Of a stretch of DNA of 64,000 nucleotides, positions 8,022-15,833 are shown piece after piece. Source of the stretch: Streptomyces bambusae (GTDB taxonomy: Bacteria; Actinomycetota; Actinomycetes; Streptomycetales; Streptomycetaceae); NCBI RefSeq assembly GCF_020532645.1, contig NZ_JAJAUZ010000034.1, positions 20,892 to 84,891 of the forward strand, read 5' to 3'. A model generated the notes under the pieces. It was not told where the DNA came from, made no database searches, and was given only the letters and a program-made list of their open reading frames with translations. Within the stretch, counting starts at the first letter, position 1. Each line of letters starts with the position of its first letter. Position numbers and translations under genes: made by a program.

Positions 8022-9401
8022 ATGTCCGTTGCCGTTGTGCTGTTCACGTCCGATCTGCGCGTGCACGATCATCCGCCGCTGCGGGCCGCGTCGGAGGCCG
8101 CGGACGAGGTCGTGCCGGTGTTCGTGCGGGACCCGGCCGTGGACCGGGCCGGGTTCGGGGCGCCTAACCGGCTGGCCTTCCTCGCCGACTGCCTGGCCGA
8201 TCTCGACGGCGCGCTCCGCGCCCGCGGCGGCCGGCTCGTCGTGCGCAGCGGGGAGGCCGTGGCCGAGGTGTGTGCCGTGGTGCGCGAGGCGGAGGCCGAC
8301 GAAGTGCACATGTCGGCCGGCTACACGGCCTTCGCGCAGGCCAGACAGGCGCGGCTGCGCGAGGCGCTGGAGGCCGACGGCCGCCGCCTGTACGTGCACG
8401 ACGGCGTGACCACGGCCGTGCCGCCCGGCTACGTCCTCCCCCAGGGCAGCGACCACTACGCCGTCTTCACCGCCTACTACAAGCGCTGGGGCGCGGAACC
8501 GCTCCGCAATCCGCTCGCCGCGCCCCGGACCGTCCGCGTGCCGTCCGCCGTGCGCTCCGAGACCCTGCCGGAGCGCACGGCGGTCGGGGGCGTCTCGCCG
8601 GGCCTGGCCCGCGGCGGCGAGACCGAGGCCCGCAAGCGGCTCAAGTCCTGGCTGCCGCGGCACGGCGGTGCGTACGAGGAGCTGCACGACGACCTCGCGG
8701 GCGACGCCACCTCGCGGCTGTCGCCGCACCTGCACTTCGGGACGCTGTCGGCGGTCGAGGCGGTGCACCGGGCCCGCACCCTCGCCGGGGCCGGTCCCGG
8801 GGCGGCGGCGTTCGTCCGCCAGCTGTGCTGGCGCGACTTCTACCAGCAGGTGATCTCGGCCCGCCCGGAGGCCTCGGCCGAGGACTACCGCACCCGCCAC
8901 GACCGCTGGCGCACGGGCAAGGCGGCCGAGGAAGACCTGCGTGCCTGGCAGGAGGGGCGAACGGGGTACCCGGTGGTCGACGCCGCGATGCGGCAGCTCG
9001 CGCACGAGGGCTGGATGCACAACCGCGGCCGGTTGATCACTGCGTCGTTCCTGGCCAAGACCCTGTACATCGACTGGCGCGCGGGCGCCCGCCACTTCCT
9101 CGGCCTGCTGGTGGACGGCGACGTGGCGAACAACCAACTCAACTGGCAGTGGGTGGCCGGAACGGGCACCGACACCCGCCCCAACCGGGTCCTCAACCCC
9201 GTCCTCCAGGGCAGGCGCTACGACCCGGACGGCACGTACGTCCGCCGCTGGGTCCCGGAACTGGCCGCCCTGCCCGGCGCCGCGGTCCACGAACCGTGGC
9301 GCCTCCCCGGCCTGGAGCGCGCGGCGTACGACTACCCGGACCCGCTGATCGCCCTGCCGGACGGCCTGGCCCGGTTCCGGCACGGGCGGCAGGGGGACTG
9401 A
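8022..9401 (+). CDS. phr: Deoxyribodipyrimidine (CPD) photolyase, class I
   Basis: 459 aa. An N-terminal photolyase alpha/beta domain with LFTSDLRVHDHPPL is followed by the FAD-binding helical domain with hallmark segments LSPHLHFGTLS, QLCWRDFYQQV, GYPVVDAAMRQL, GWMHNRGR and NNQLNWQWVAGTGTD. It repairs cyclobutane pyrimidine dimers with FADH- and visible light. The ATG at 8022 has GGGAG at 8012-8016 and places the first beta strand correctly; the frame is open upstream but that part is not photolyase-like. The downstream ECF sigma gene and the nearby MerR-B12 photoreceptor suggest light-induced expression, as for photolyase genes in other actinomycetes. Confidence 0.93.
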   Translation: MSVAVVLFTSDLRVHDHPPLRAASEAADEVVPVFVRDPAVDRAGFGAPNRLAFLADCLADLDGALRARGGRLVVRSGEAVAEVCAVVREAEADEVHMSAGYTAFAQARQARLREALEADGRRLYVHDGVTTAVPPGYVLPQGSDHYAVFTAYYKRWGAEPLRNPLAAPRTVRVPSAVRSETLPERTAVGGVSPGLARGGETEARKRLKSWLPRHGGAYEELHDDLAGDATSRLSPHLHFGTLSAVEAVHRARTLAGAGPGAAAFVRQLCWRDFYQQVISARPEASAEDYRTRHDRWRTGKAAEEDLRAWQEGRTGYPVVDAAMRQLAHEGWMHNRGRLITASFLAKTLYIDWRAGARHFLGLLVDGDVANNQLNWQWVAGTGTDTRPNRVLNPVLQGRRYDPDGTYVRRWVPELAALPGAAVHEPWRLPGLERAAYDYPDPLIALPDGLARFRHGRQGD

Positions 9402-9449
9402 GGGGAAGCGGGCCCGCCCACGTCGGCAGGACCGCCTCCGCAATTCGCT

Positions 9450-9473
9450 GCGCAACCGATGCGACTTGCCGGG
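9450..9473. promoter_or_regulatory. Candidate operator upstream of the ECF sigma gene (copy 1)
   Basis: Contains CAACCGATGCGA (9453-9464), present identically just upstream of the MerR-B12 regulator gene at 12016-12027; similarity extends on both sides (GC before, CCGG after). It lies 80 bp before the sigma-factor ATG. A shared 12-mer in two promoters of one neighbourhood suggests a common regulator, plausibly the MerR protein. No other copy was noticed in the window. Confidence 0.5.
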
Positions 9474-9543
9474 CCTCCCCCGTACGGCGGAGTGTCGGCA
9501 CAACGGCACCGCCTCGGGTGCCGTCGCCCCGGGAGGAGCAGCG

Positions 9544-10140
9544 ATGACGCGCACGACGCCCGCGCAGACGGCCACGGCCCGCCCCCGGATCCCGCCGGAC
9601 CCCGACTCCTCCGACGCCGAGGTCGCCCTCGGTCTGGCCGCCGGTGACGAGGACTGCCTCGCGCTGGCGCACCACCGCTGGAGCGGCCTCGTACACGCCT
9701 ACGCCGCCCGCGCCCTGGGCGACGTACGCGAGGCGGAGGACGTGACGCAGCAGGTGTTCGTCGCGGCGTGGCGCGGGCGGGCCGGGTTCCGGCCGGAGCG
9801 GGGTTCCGCACCCGCCTGGCTGCTGGGCATCGCCCGGCACAAGACCGCCGACGCCCTGTCCGCCCGTACCCGGCGGCTGGAGCTCGCCGCCGCCGCGGCC
9901 GCGGCGCCCGGCGCCGGCGGGGAGGACGGCACCGACCGGCTCCTCGACCGGATCGTCATCACCCGGGAGCTGGCCCGCCTCCCCCGCGCCCAACGCGACG
10001 TCCTGGCCCTGGCGTTCTACGCCGACCTGACCCAGGCGCAGATCGCCGCCCGTACGGGAATCCCCCTCGGCACGGTCAAGAGCCACACCCGCCGCGGCCT
10101 GCACCGCATCCGCCACAGCCTGACCGGTGCCCCGTCCTGA
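9544..10140 (+). CDS. ECF-type RNA polymerase sigma factor, LitS-like by context
   Basis: 198 aa with only regions 2 and 4. Region 2 (about residues 35-95) has the DVREAEDVTQQVFVAAW block; region 4 (about 140-190) has LPRAQRDVLALAFY and the HTH GIPLGTVKSHTRRGLHRIRH. GGAGGAG at 9532-9538 sets the ATG. No anti-sigma gene adjoins it. The photolyase and MerR-B12 neighbours recall LitR/LitS of Streptomyces coelicolor, where the regulator controls an ECF sigma driving light-induced genes. That role is inference from context; the sequence itself shows only an ECF sigma. Confidence 0.85.
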   Translation: MTRTTPAQTATARPRIPPDPDSSDAEVALGLAAGDEDCLALAHHRWSGLVHAYAARALGDVREAEDVTQQVFVAAWRGRAGFRPERGSAPAWLLGIARHKTADALSARTRRLELAAAAAAAPGAGGEDGTDRLLDRIVITRELARLPRAQRDVLALAFYADLTQAQIAARTGIPLGTVKSHTRRGLHRIRHSLTGAPS

Positions 10141-10236
10141 CCCGGGCGGCGGGCTCCCGTCGGCGGGCGGAGCCGGCCCCCCCGGAGCGCGGGCCGCTGA
10201 CCGGCCGAAACGGGACGCCGGGGACGACGGCGGCTT

Positions 10237-10242
10237 TAGGAT
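10237..10242 (+). promoter_or_regulatory. -10 element (TAGGAT) of a probable leaderless promoter
   Basis: TAGGAT ends 7 bp before the ATG of the VOC gene, so the transcript probably starts at the ATG. No clear Shine-Dalgarno sequence is present. The -35 region (about 10213-10219) is weak. Confidence 0.4.
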
Positions 10243-10249
10243 CTCCGGT

Positions 10250-10987
10250 ATGGCTACGCGACTCGTGCAGATCAACATGAAGGCCCACGACGACTCCGCG
10301 CTGGGGCGGTTCTGGGCGGCGGCGCTCGGTTGGGTGGTCGACAGCGAGGGGCCCGGCGTCACCAACCTCGAACCGGCGGGGCTCGCCTACCCCGACCCGT
10401 CGGCCGTCTGCATCGACATCATCGCCCGCCCGGAGCCCAAGACGGTCAAGAACCGGGTGCACCTCGATCTGGCCACCACGTCGGCCGCCCATCAGGCGGA
10501 GCTGGTCTCGCGCCTGAAGGACCTCGGTGCGACGCTCGCGGACATCGGTCAGGGGGACGTCCCCTGGACGGTCATGGCGGACCCGGAGGGCAACGAGTTC
10601 TGCGTCCTGGAGCCCCGCCCGGTCTACGGGGACACCGGGCCGGTCGCCGCGGTGGTGGTCGACTGCACCGACCCGCGGGCGATGGCCCGGTTCTGGGGCG
10701 AGGCGATGGACTGGACGGTGCACGAGGTCACCGACGACCAGGCGAGCCTGCGGTCCGCGCAGGGTGTGGGCCCCTACCTGGAGTTCGTACGGACCCCTGA
10801 CGCGAAGACCGGGTGGAACCGGGTCCACCTCGACGTCAGCCCCTACCGCGGGGACGACCCGGCGGCAGAGGAGGCGCGGCTGCGGGCGCTGGGAGCGGGC
10901 GATCCCGGCATCGACCAGTCCTCGATCTCCTGGCGGATCCTGACGGACCCGGAGGACAACGAGTTCTGCCTCCTGAGCCCGCGCTGA
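10250..10987 (+). CDS. VOC-superfamily (glyoxalase-like) protein, two domains
   Basis: 245 aa made of two glyoxalase-like modules (about residues 5-120 and 125-245). Both have the pattern A-x-FWxxA(L/M)xW near the start and DPExNEFC(V/L)L at the end (DPEGNEFCVLEPR and DPEDNEFCLLSPR). The tandem repeat gives one paired-VOC barrel. Such proteins are dioxygenases, isomerases, or metal-free binding and self-protection proteins; no metal-ligand set identifies a reaction here. The ATG at 10250 is preferred over upstream frame-open sequence because the first VOC strand starts just after it. It is convergent with the MerR-B12 gene, 22 bp away. Confidence 0.8.
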   Translation: MATRLVQINMKAHDDSALGRFWAAALGWVVDSEGPGVTNLEPAGLAYPDPSAVCIDIIARPEPKTVKNRVHLDLATTSAAHQAELVSRLKDLGATLADIGQGDVPWTVMADPEGNEFCVLEPRPVYGDTGPVAAVVVDCTDPRAMARFWGEAMDWTVHEVTDDQASLRSAQGVGPYLEFVRTPDAKTGWNRVHLDVSPYRGDDPAAEEARLRALGAGDPGIDQSSISWRILTDPEDNEFCLLSPR

Positions 10988-11013
10988 GCCTGCGCGCCTT
11001 TGCCGGGGCTCAG
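10984..11013. terminator. Possible bidirectional terminator between convergent genes
   Basis: CTGAGCC (10984-10990) pairs perfectly with GGCTCAG (11007-11013), overlapping both stop codons. The stem is short with a 16-nt loop. Confidence 0.35.
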
Positions 11014-11996
11014 GCGCGGGGCCCCGGTTCGGGGCCGGACAGAAGATCCAGCGCGTCCCGCAACCCGTGCGGCCGCAGCATCCCGCCCCTCGGCACCCTG
11101 CCCGCCCACCCCGGCCCGGCCAGGAGCACCCGCGGCCCCACCCGCGCGCCCCGCGGCCCGAACGCCATCTCCGCCACGTGCCGCGCAAGGCCCCGGTCCG
11201 CCGTGGACCGCGCCTGCGACCACAGCACGACGGCCACCGGCCCGGACCGCCGTACGGCCGCATCCAGTGCCTCCGCCGGCACGGCCGCGCCGAACATCCG
11301 TACCGGCACGCCCCGTTCGGCCAGCCCGGCCGCCAACGCCTCCAGCGGCAGCGTGTGCTGCTCGGCCGGCACGCAGGCCAGCACGACGGGCGCCGCCCCG
11401 GCAGCACCCGGCCGCCCGACAGTCGCCCTCCGCAAAGTGGTCGACACGTGCCAGGACAGCAGGTGCTCCACCTCGACGTAACGGTCCCCGGAGGACTCCC
11501 ATTTGCGGCCCACCGCGTGCAGAGTCGGCATCATCACCTCCTCCCACGCGGTGACGAGCCCGTGCTCGGCCACCACCGAGCCGAGCAGCGCCTCCATCGC
11601 CGGCCCGTCAAGCCGCACCGCGGCCCGCGCCAGCCCCCGGCACTCCTGCCGTACGTCGCCCAGTGGCAGCCCGTTCCCGGCCCCCGGCTGCCGGGCCGCG
11701 CGGACCGGCGCGGCCACGACCGCCGCCGACCCCGCGGCCGCCGGCGGAGGGGCCCCGGCCGCTGCCCGCGCCGCCTCCGCCGGCGGGATCCCCAGCGCCG
11801 TCAGCCGGCACATCTCCTCCAGCACGGCCACGTCCTCGGGCATCCACCGCCGGTGCCGCCCGCCCTCGCGCACCGCGGGCCCGATCCCGTACCGCTGGTC
11901 CCAGGACCGCACGGTCGTCGGCGACACCCCCAGGCGCCGCGCCACGGTGCCGGTGGACACGCCGAGGTCCGCCCGTACGGCAGTCGTGTCGTCCAT
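11010..11996 (-). CDS. MerR-family regulator with B12-binding domain, LitR/CarH-like photoreceptor
   Basis: 328 aa. N-terminal MerR winged helix (about residues 12-75) with TVARRLGVSPTTVRSWDQRYG. After a low-complexity linker, residues about 115-195 resemble the CarH/LitR four-helix cap, with Trp166 followed after ten residues by Glu177-His178 (CarH has W-x9-EH). The Rossmann part then carries Glu212-Gln213-His214, at the place of the E-x-H cobalt-ligand motif of CarH. Such proteins bind adenosylcobalamin in the dark, repress, and release DNA in light. Photolyase and ECF sigma genes nearby fit. The 12-bp motif at 12016-12027 lies 20 bp upstream of the ATG, suggesting autoregulation. Photoreception itself is inferred. 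Confidence 0.85.
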   Translation of the reverse strand: MDDTTAVRADLGVSTGTVARRLGVSPTTVRSWDQRYGIGPAVREGGRHRRWMPEDVAVLEEMCRLTALGIPPAEAARAAAGAPPPAAAGSAAVVAAPVRAARQPGAGNGLPLGDVRQECRGLARAAVRLDGPAMEALLGSVVAEHGLVTAWEEVMMPTLHAVGRKWESSGDRYVEVEHLLSWHVSTTLRRATVGRPGAAGAAPVVLACVPAEQHTLPLEALAAGLAERGVPVRMFGAAVPAEALDAAVRRSGPVAVVLWSQARSTADRGLARHVAEMAFGPRGARVGPRVLLAGPGWAGRVPRGGMLRPHGLRDALDLLSGPEPGPRA

Positions 11997-12012
11997 GGCT
12001 CCAGACTACGAC

Positions 12013-12036
12013 GCACAACCGATGCGAGTCATCCGG
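12013..12036. promoter_or_regulatory. Candidate operator upstream of the MerR-B12 gene (copy 2)
   Basis: Carries the same CAACCGATGCGA (12016-12027) found upstream of the ECF sigma gene. It lies in the 32-bp gap between the stop of the DUF2236 gene and the regulator's ATG, so the regulator probably has its own promoter despite following the DUF2236 gene. Confidence 0.5.
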
Positions 12037-12910
12037 AAGGCGGCGGCACGGGTGGTGGCGGCACCACCCACCGGATCGCCGCCAGCACCACCCGCCCGCC
12101 GGGTCCGGCCAGGAACAGCAGGGCCCGCCGCCACCACGGCAGCCCCAGCGCCGCCCGCGCCCACGGCGGCAGCAGGCCGACGGCCGCCCCGGCCAGGAAC
12201 ACGTACGGGATCTGCGCGGGCACCGGCAGTGGCGGCCGGGCCAGCAGGAACCGGGCCGTGTCCCGCGAGGCCGGTGTGGCCCGCAGCTCGGGCCGGTAGG
12301 CGGCGATCCGCGCCGCCAGCCCGGCCAGTGTCTCGGGCGGGTCCTCGGCCCCCAGCCGCTGCGCGACCTGCGCCATGTCCGCGACGTATCCGTCCTGCCC
12401 GGCCCGGTCCAGCGGCCGGCGCCCGTACCGCTGGTGCGCCCGGAGGAAGCACGCCGTCTCGGCGATGTGCACCCAGGTCAGCAGGTGCGGGTCGGAGGCC
12501 CGGTACGGGATCCCGTCCCCGGTCGTCCCGCTGATCGCCGCGTGCACCTGACGCACCCGCGCCACGGCCTCCCGGGCATCGGCGTCCGTGCCGAACGTGG
12601 TCACGGCGAGGAACGTGCTCGTGCGCTGGAGCCGCCCCCACGGATCGCCCCGGAACCCCGAGTGGCCGGCCACGGCCGCCATGGCCACCGGGTGCAGCGA
12701 CTGCAGCAGCAGCGCCGCCAGCCCGCCGGCGTACATCGAGGCATCCGCATGCACGACCCGCACCGGCCGTTCCGGCCCGAACCAGCGGGGCCCCGGCGTC
12801 CCGTGGATCCGCGCACGCTTCGCCCTGGCCGAAGGGCCCGCCACCCGCAGCAGCAGCACCTCTCCCGCCCGCTCCCGCACCCTGGCGACGAACGCCGGTC
12901 TCCACCCCAT
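12029..12910 (-). CDS. DUF2236 / MpaB-type oxygenase family protein
   Basis: About 293 aa. Recognised from HADASMYAGGLAALLLQSLHPVA, then GHSGFRGDPWGRLQRT and a later HIAETACF segment, characteristic of DUF2236 (the MpaB and latex-clearing oxygenase relatives). In characterised relatives conserved His residues bind haem; His in these three blocks are the candidates. A C-terminal hydrophobic stretch may associate with membrane. The ATG at 12910 is used because family-like sequence begins directly after it; the frame stays open upstream to 13018. It is transcribed toward the MerR-B12 gene and divergent from the DUF899 gene. Substrate unknown. Confidence 0.75.
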   Translation of the reverse strand: MGWRPAFVARVRERAGEVLLLRVAGPSARAKRARIHGTPGPRWFGPERPVRVVHADASMYAGGLAALLLQSLHPVAMAAVAGHSGFRGDPWGRLQRTSTFLAVTTFGTDADAREAVARVRQVHAAISGTTGDGIPYRASDPHLLTWVHIAETACFLRAHQRYGRRPLDRAGQDGYVADMAQVAQRLGAEDPPETLAGLAARIAAYRPELRATPASRDTARFLLARPPLPVPAQIPYVFLAGAAVGLLPPWARAALGLPWWRRALLFLAGPGGRVVLAAIRWVVPPPPVPPPSG

Positions 12911-13085
12911 GCACCCAGCATCCCCCACCGGCGGACCACGGCACAGGGGGGTTCTCGTGGTGTCCGCCCGTCGGCCGGAACCGGCGGCCGGTGCGGCGAC
13001 TTCCGGCCGCTTCGGCACGGTCCGGGAGCGGCCGCGGTACGGGCGTGGTACGACGCTGACCCGTAGCCGACATCACGGAGGATCC

Positions 13086-13901
13086 ATGGCACTCGTACCC
13101 GGTTCCGCGGACGGGGAGCTCCCCGGCAGGCCGCCCGTCGTCGATCCGGCCACCTGGCAGGCCGCCCGGGCGGAGCTGCTCGTGCGGGAGAAGGCGCACA
13201 CCCGGGAGGGGGACGCGATCGCCGCGGCCCGGCGGCGGCTGCCGATGGTCGAGTTCGACGGGAAGGCCGAAGTGACCGGGCCCGACGGGCCGGTCCCGTT
13301 CCTCGACCTGTTCCAGGGGCGCAACGAACTCGTGGTCTACAAGCACATGTGGCACGACGGTGCGCCGCACCAGGGGCAGTGCGAGGGGTGCACCACCGTC
13401 GCCTGGCACCTGAGGGACGCCGTCTACCTCAACGCCCGCGGCGTGTCCGTCGCGTTCGTGACCACCGGCGCGTGGGACGAGGTCGCCTCCTTCGTCGCCT
13501 TCATGGGGTACACCCAGCCCTGGTACTCCGTACGGGACGTCGAGGGGCCGATCGGCGGCGACATGGGGTACCTCGCCTGCTTCCTCCGCGACGGGGACCG
13601 CACGTTCCTCACGTACGAGACGACCGGGCGCGGCAACGAGGCCGCCAACGGCTCTTTCGGTCTGCTCGACATGACCCCGTACGGCCGCGGCGAGGCGTGG
13701 GAGGACAACCCCGGGGGACGGCCCGTGATCGGCAACGTCAAGGAGGGCTACCCGGCCGCCGGGAGCCAGGCCTGCTGGTACTGGCGCACGGACTCGGACG
13801 GCGACGCCACCTGGGGTCCGACGAGCCGCCCGACCCCGCAGTGGACCCGGCCCGGCGTCACTCCCGAGGAGACCCTGGGCCGCAAGGACGCCTGCCACTG
13901 A
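13086..13901 (+). CDS. DUF899 family thioredoxin-like protein
   Basis: 271 aa. Contains the family's ARxxLPMVEFDG start, the YKHMWHDG segment, a CEGC dithiol motif (GQCEGCTTVAW), YSVRDVEGPIGGDMGYLACFLRDG and the C-terminal RTDSDGD region. DUF899 is thioredoxin-like and often described as a predicted dithiol-disulfide oxidoreductase; no reaction is established to my knowledge. GGAGGA at 13077-13082 sets the ATG. It is divergent from the DUF2236 gene across 175 bp, so the two may be co-regulated and perhaps belong to the light-stress set around them. Confidence 0.8.
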   Translation: MALVPGSADGELPGRPPVVDPATWQAARAELLVREKAHTREGDAIAAARRRLPMVEFDGKAEVTGPDGPVPFLDLFQGRNELVVYKHMWHDGAPHQGQCEGCTTVAWHLRDAVYLNARGVSVAFVTTGAWDEVASFVAFMGYTQPWYSVRDVEGPIGGDMGYLACFLRDGDRTFLTYETTGRGNEAANGSFGLLDMTPYGRGEAWEDNPGGRPVIGNVKEGYPAAGSQACWYWRTDSDGDATWGPTSRPTPQWTRPGVTPEETLGRKDACH

Positions 13902-13955
13902 CCCCGACTGCCGACGAACCGTCACCGGCTGCCGGCACCAGCTCCCCTGGCGCCG

Positions 13956-15725
13956 TCAGTCGTCGTTCGGCAGGCTGCCGACGAGTGCGTGGTAGGCGTC
14001 CATCACGTCGACGGCCAGCACGGTGGTGATCTCCTCGGTTGTCGGGTCCTCGTCGATGCCGTGCAGGTCATGGACGCGCAGGTCCCGTACGGCGGCGGCG
14101 CGGCGGGCCAGTTCGCGGGCGAAGCGGCCGTTGCCCAGGCGGTCGACGAGGCCCTCGGCGACGACGAGGTCGCACGCGGCCGCGAGGGCGCGGTCCGCGT
14201 CCTCGGTGAGCACGTCGCCCTGGGCTTCGAAGAACGAGGCGGTGATGCGGACCAGTTCGCCGGCCGCGTACGCGGGGAAGTCGACGCGGGTGGAGAAGCG
14301 GGAGGCCAGTCCCGGGTTGGCGGAGAGCAGCCCGTCGATCTCGGCCGGGTAGCCGGCCAGCACGACGACGAGCCGGTGCCGGTCGTCCTCAGCCCGCTTC
14401 AGCAGCGCCTGTACCGCCTCCTGGCCGAACGCGTCGCCGTTGTGGTAGCCCGCGTTGACGAGGGAGTAGGCCTCGTCGACGAAGAGGATGCCGTCCAGGG
14501 CCGAGTCGATCACCTGGTTGGTCTTGATGGCGGTCGCGCCGAGGTACTGGCCCACGAAGTCGACACGCGTGGCTTCGACGAGGTGGCCGCGCTCCAGCAG
14601 GCCGAGCCCGGCGTAGATCTTCCCGATGATCCTCGCCACGGTCGTCTTGCCGGTGCCGGGCGGACCCGTCAGGACCAGGTGCTGCGGTGTCGCCGCCGTG
14701 CCGATCCCGCCGGCCCGGCGGATCGCCGCCATCCGCAGCTGTGCGGTCAGGGTGCGCACCTGCTCCTTCACCGGTGCCAGCCCCACCATGGCGTCCAGCT
14801 CGGCCCTGGCCTCGTCGAGCAGCGCCGCCCGGGCCCGCTCGGCGGCTTCGGACTCGGTCGCATCGTCCGCGCCGGCCCCGGCAGCCTCGGCGGGCGGTTC
14901 CGCCGGCGGCCCCTGGGGCGGAGCCGGGTGCGTGGGCGTGATCGTCGTGATGTGGACGGACTGGTCCGAGGCCCCGGCGGCACCCCTGCGGCCGGCGACG
15001 CGCTGTGCCACGTCACCGAACCCCGGGTGGTAGCGGTACGCCTTCTCGTACTGCGCCAACGCCTCTTCCGTGCGCCCCAGTTCCTCGTAGGCACGGCCCC
15101 GCAGGTACGCCGCCTCGCCCCGGAAGTGCGCCGAGTCGCAGAGGGCCAGCGGCAGCGGTTCCAGCACGCTGAGGGCCTCCCGGTGGATGCCGCGTGCCAG
15201 CAGGCCGTACGCGATGTAGAGCTGGGACTGGTCGCGGAGGAAGCGGTCCGTGATCGGCTCGGCGGTGGTGCCGAGCAGGGTCCAGTTCTGCCGCAGGTAG
15301 GCGTAGCGCGCGCAGACGAACCGGGTTTCGTCGCAGTCGAGGACGGCGGTGGACAGCCGCTGCCACGCCTCGTCGAGCCGCCCGTGGTCGAGGTGACGCG
15401 ACACGGCGGCGAGCCACAGGTCGCGGATGAGCTCCAGGCGGAAGACCACGTACGGGCTGATCTCGTACTGCGACTTCAGGGGCATGGCCAGTTCGTTGCG
15501 CAGTGCCCCGAAGGAGTGCGCGGTGCGGTCCATGACCGTCAGCGCCTCGTCCTGGCGGACTCCGGCGGCGTGGAGGCCCAGCCAGGCGTCGGCTGCGGAC
15601 GGGTCGTGGGCGACGGCGGCCGTGAACGCCGCTGCCGCCGCGTCCCTGTGCCCTGCGTCCAGGAGCCGGACGCCCTCGCTCCAGGCCTGCCGGCACTTCC
15701 GGCCCGGCCCCCACAACCCACTCAT
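13956..15725 (-). CDS. EccA-like TPR-AAA ATPase, orphan of a type VII secretion system
   Basis: 589 aa, similar in size to mycobacterial EccA (about 570-620). Residues about 1-250 form helical TPR-like repeats (EELGRTEEALAQYEKAY). A Pro/Ala-rich linker leads to a CbbX-type AAA+ domain: Walker A GPPGTGKTT with Lys360, Walker B ILFVDEAYSL, and an arginine-finger region near GLASRFSTRVDF. EccA proteins act with ESX/type VII secretion. No EccB-E, EsxA/B or mycosin gene is present here, so it may serve a system elsewhere. GGAGG five bases before the ATG supports the start. Confidence 0.8.
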   Translation of the reverse strand: MSGLWGPGRKCRQAWSEGVRLLDAGHRDAAAAAFTAAVAHDPSAADAWLGLHAAGVRQDEALTVMDRTAHSFGALRNELAMPLKSQYEISPYVVFRLELIRDLWLAAVSRHLDHGRLDEAWQRLSTAVLDCDETRFVCARYAYLRQNWTLLGTTAEPITDRFLRDQSQLYIAYGLLARGIHREALSVLEPLPLALCDSAHFRGEAAYLRGRAYEELGRTEEALAQYEKAYRYHPGFGDVAQRVAGRRGAAGASDQSVHITTITPTHPAPPQGPPAEPPAEAAGAGADDATESEAAERARAALLDEARAELDAMVGLAPVKEQVRTLTAQLRMAAIRRAGGIGTAATPQHLVLTGPPGTGKTTVARIIGKIYAGLGLLERGHLVEATRVDFVGQYLGATAIKTNQVIDSALDGILFVDEAYSLVNAGYHNGDAFGQEAVQALLKRAEDDRHRLVVVLAGYPAEIDGLLSANPGLASRFSTRVDFPAYAAGELVRITASFFEAQGDVLTEDADRALAAACDLVVAEGLVDRLGNGRFARELARRAAAVRDLRVHDLHGIDEDPTTEEITTVLAVDVMDAYHALVGSLPNDD

Positions 15726-15794
15726 CCCAGCCTCCGCCCAGTGGTCGCCGGGCGCCGCCTGCCGCGCCGTCCCGTACCGGGGACAACGGCGCGG

Positions 15795-15825
15795 GGCCGC
15801 TCCCGGTTCCGGGCCGGGAGCGGCC
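15795..15825 (-). terminator. Terminator after the ABC-F gene
   Basis: Perfect 12-bp stem (15795-15806 with 15814-15825) and 7-nt loop, 9 bp beyond the ABC-F stop codon on the minus strand. Confidence 0.65.
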
Positions 15826-15833
15826 GGTCCCCG

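Noticed and set aside
5841..9575. Long antisense frame across methyltransferase and photolyase
   Set aside because: Covers two recognised enzymes; no protein features.
13956..15725. Type VII secretion locus
   Set aside because: Only the EccA-like ATPase is present; no core component within the window.
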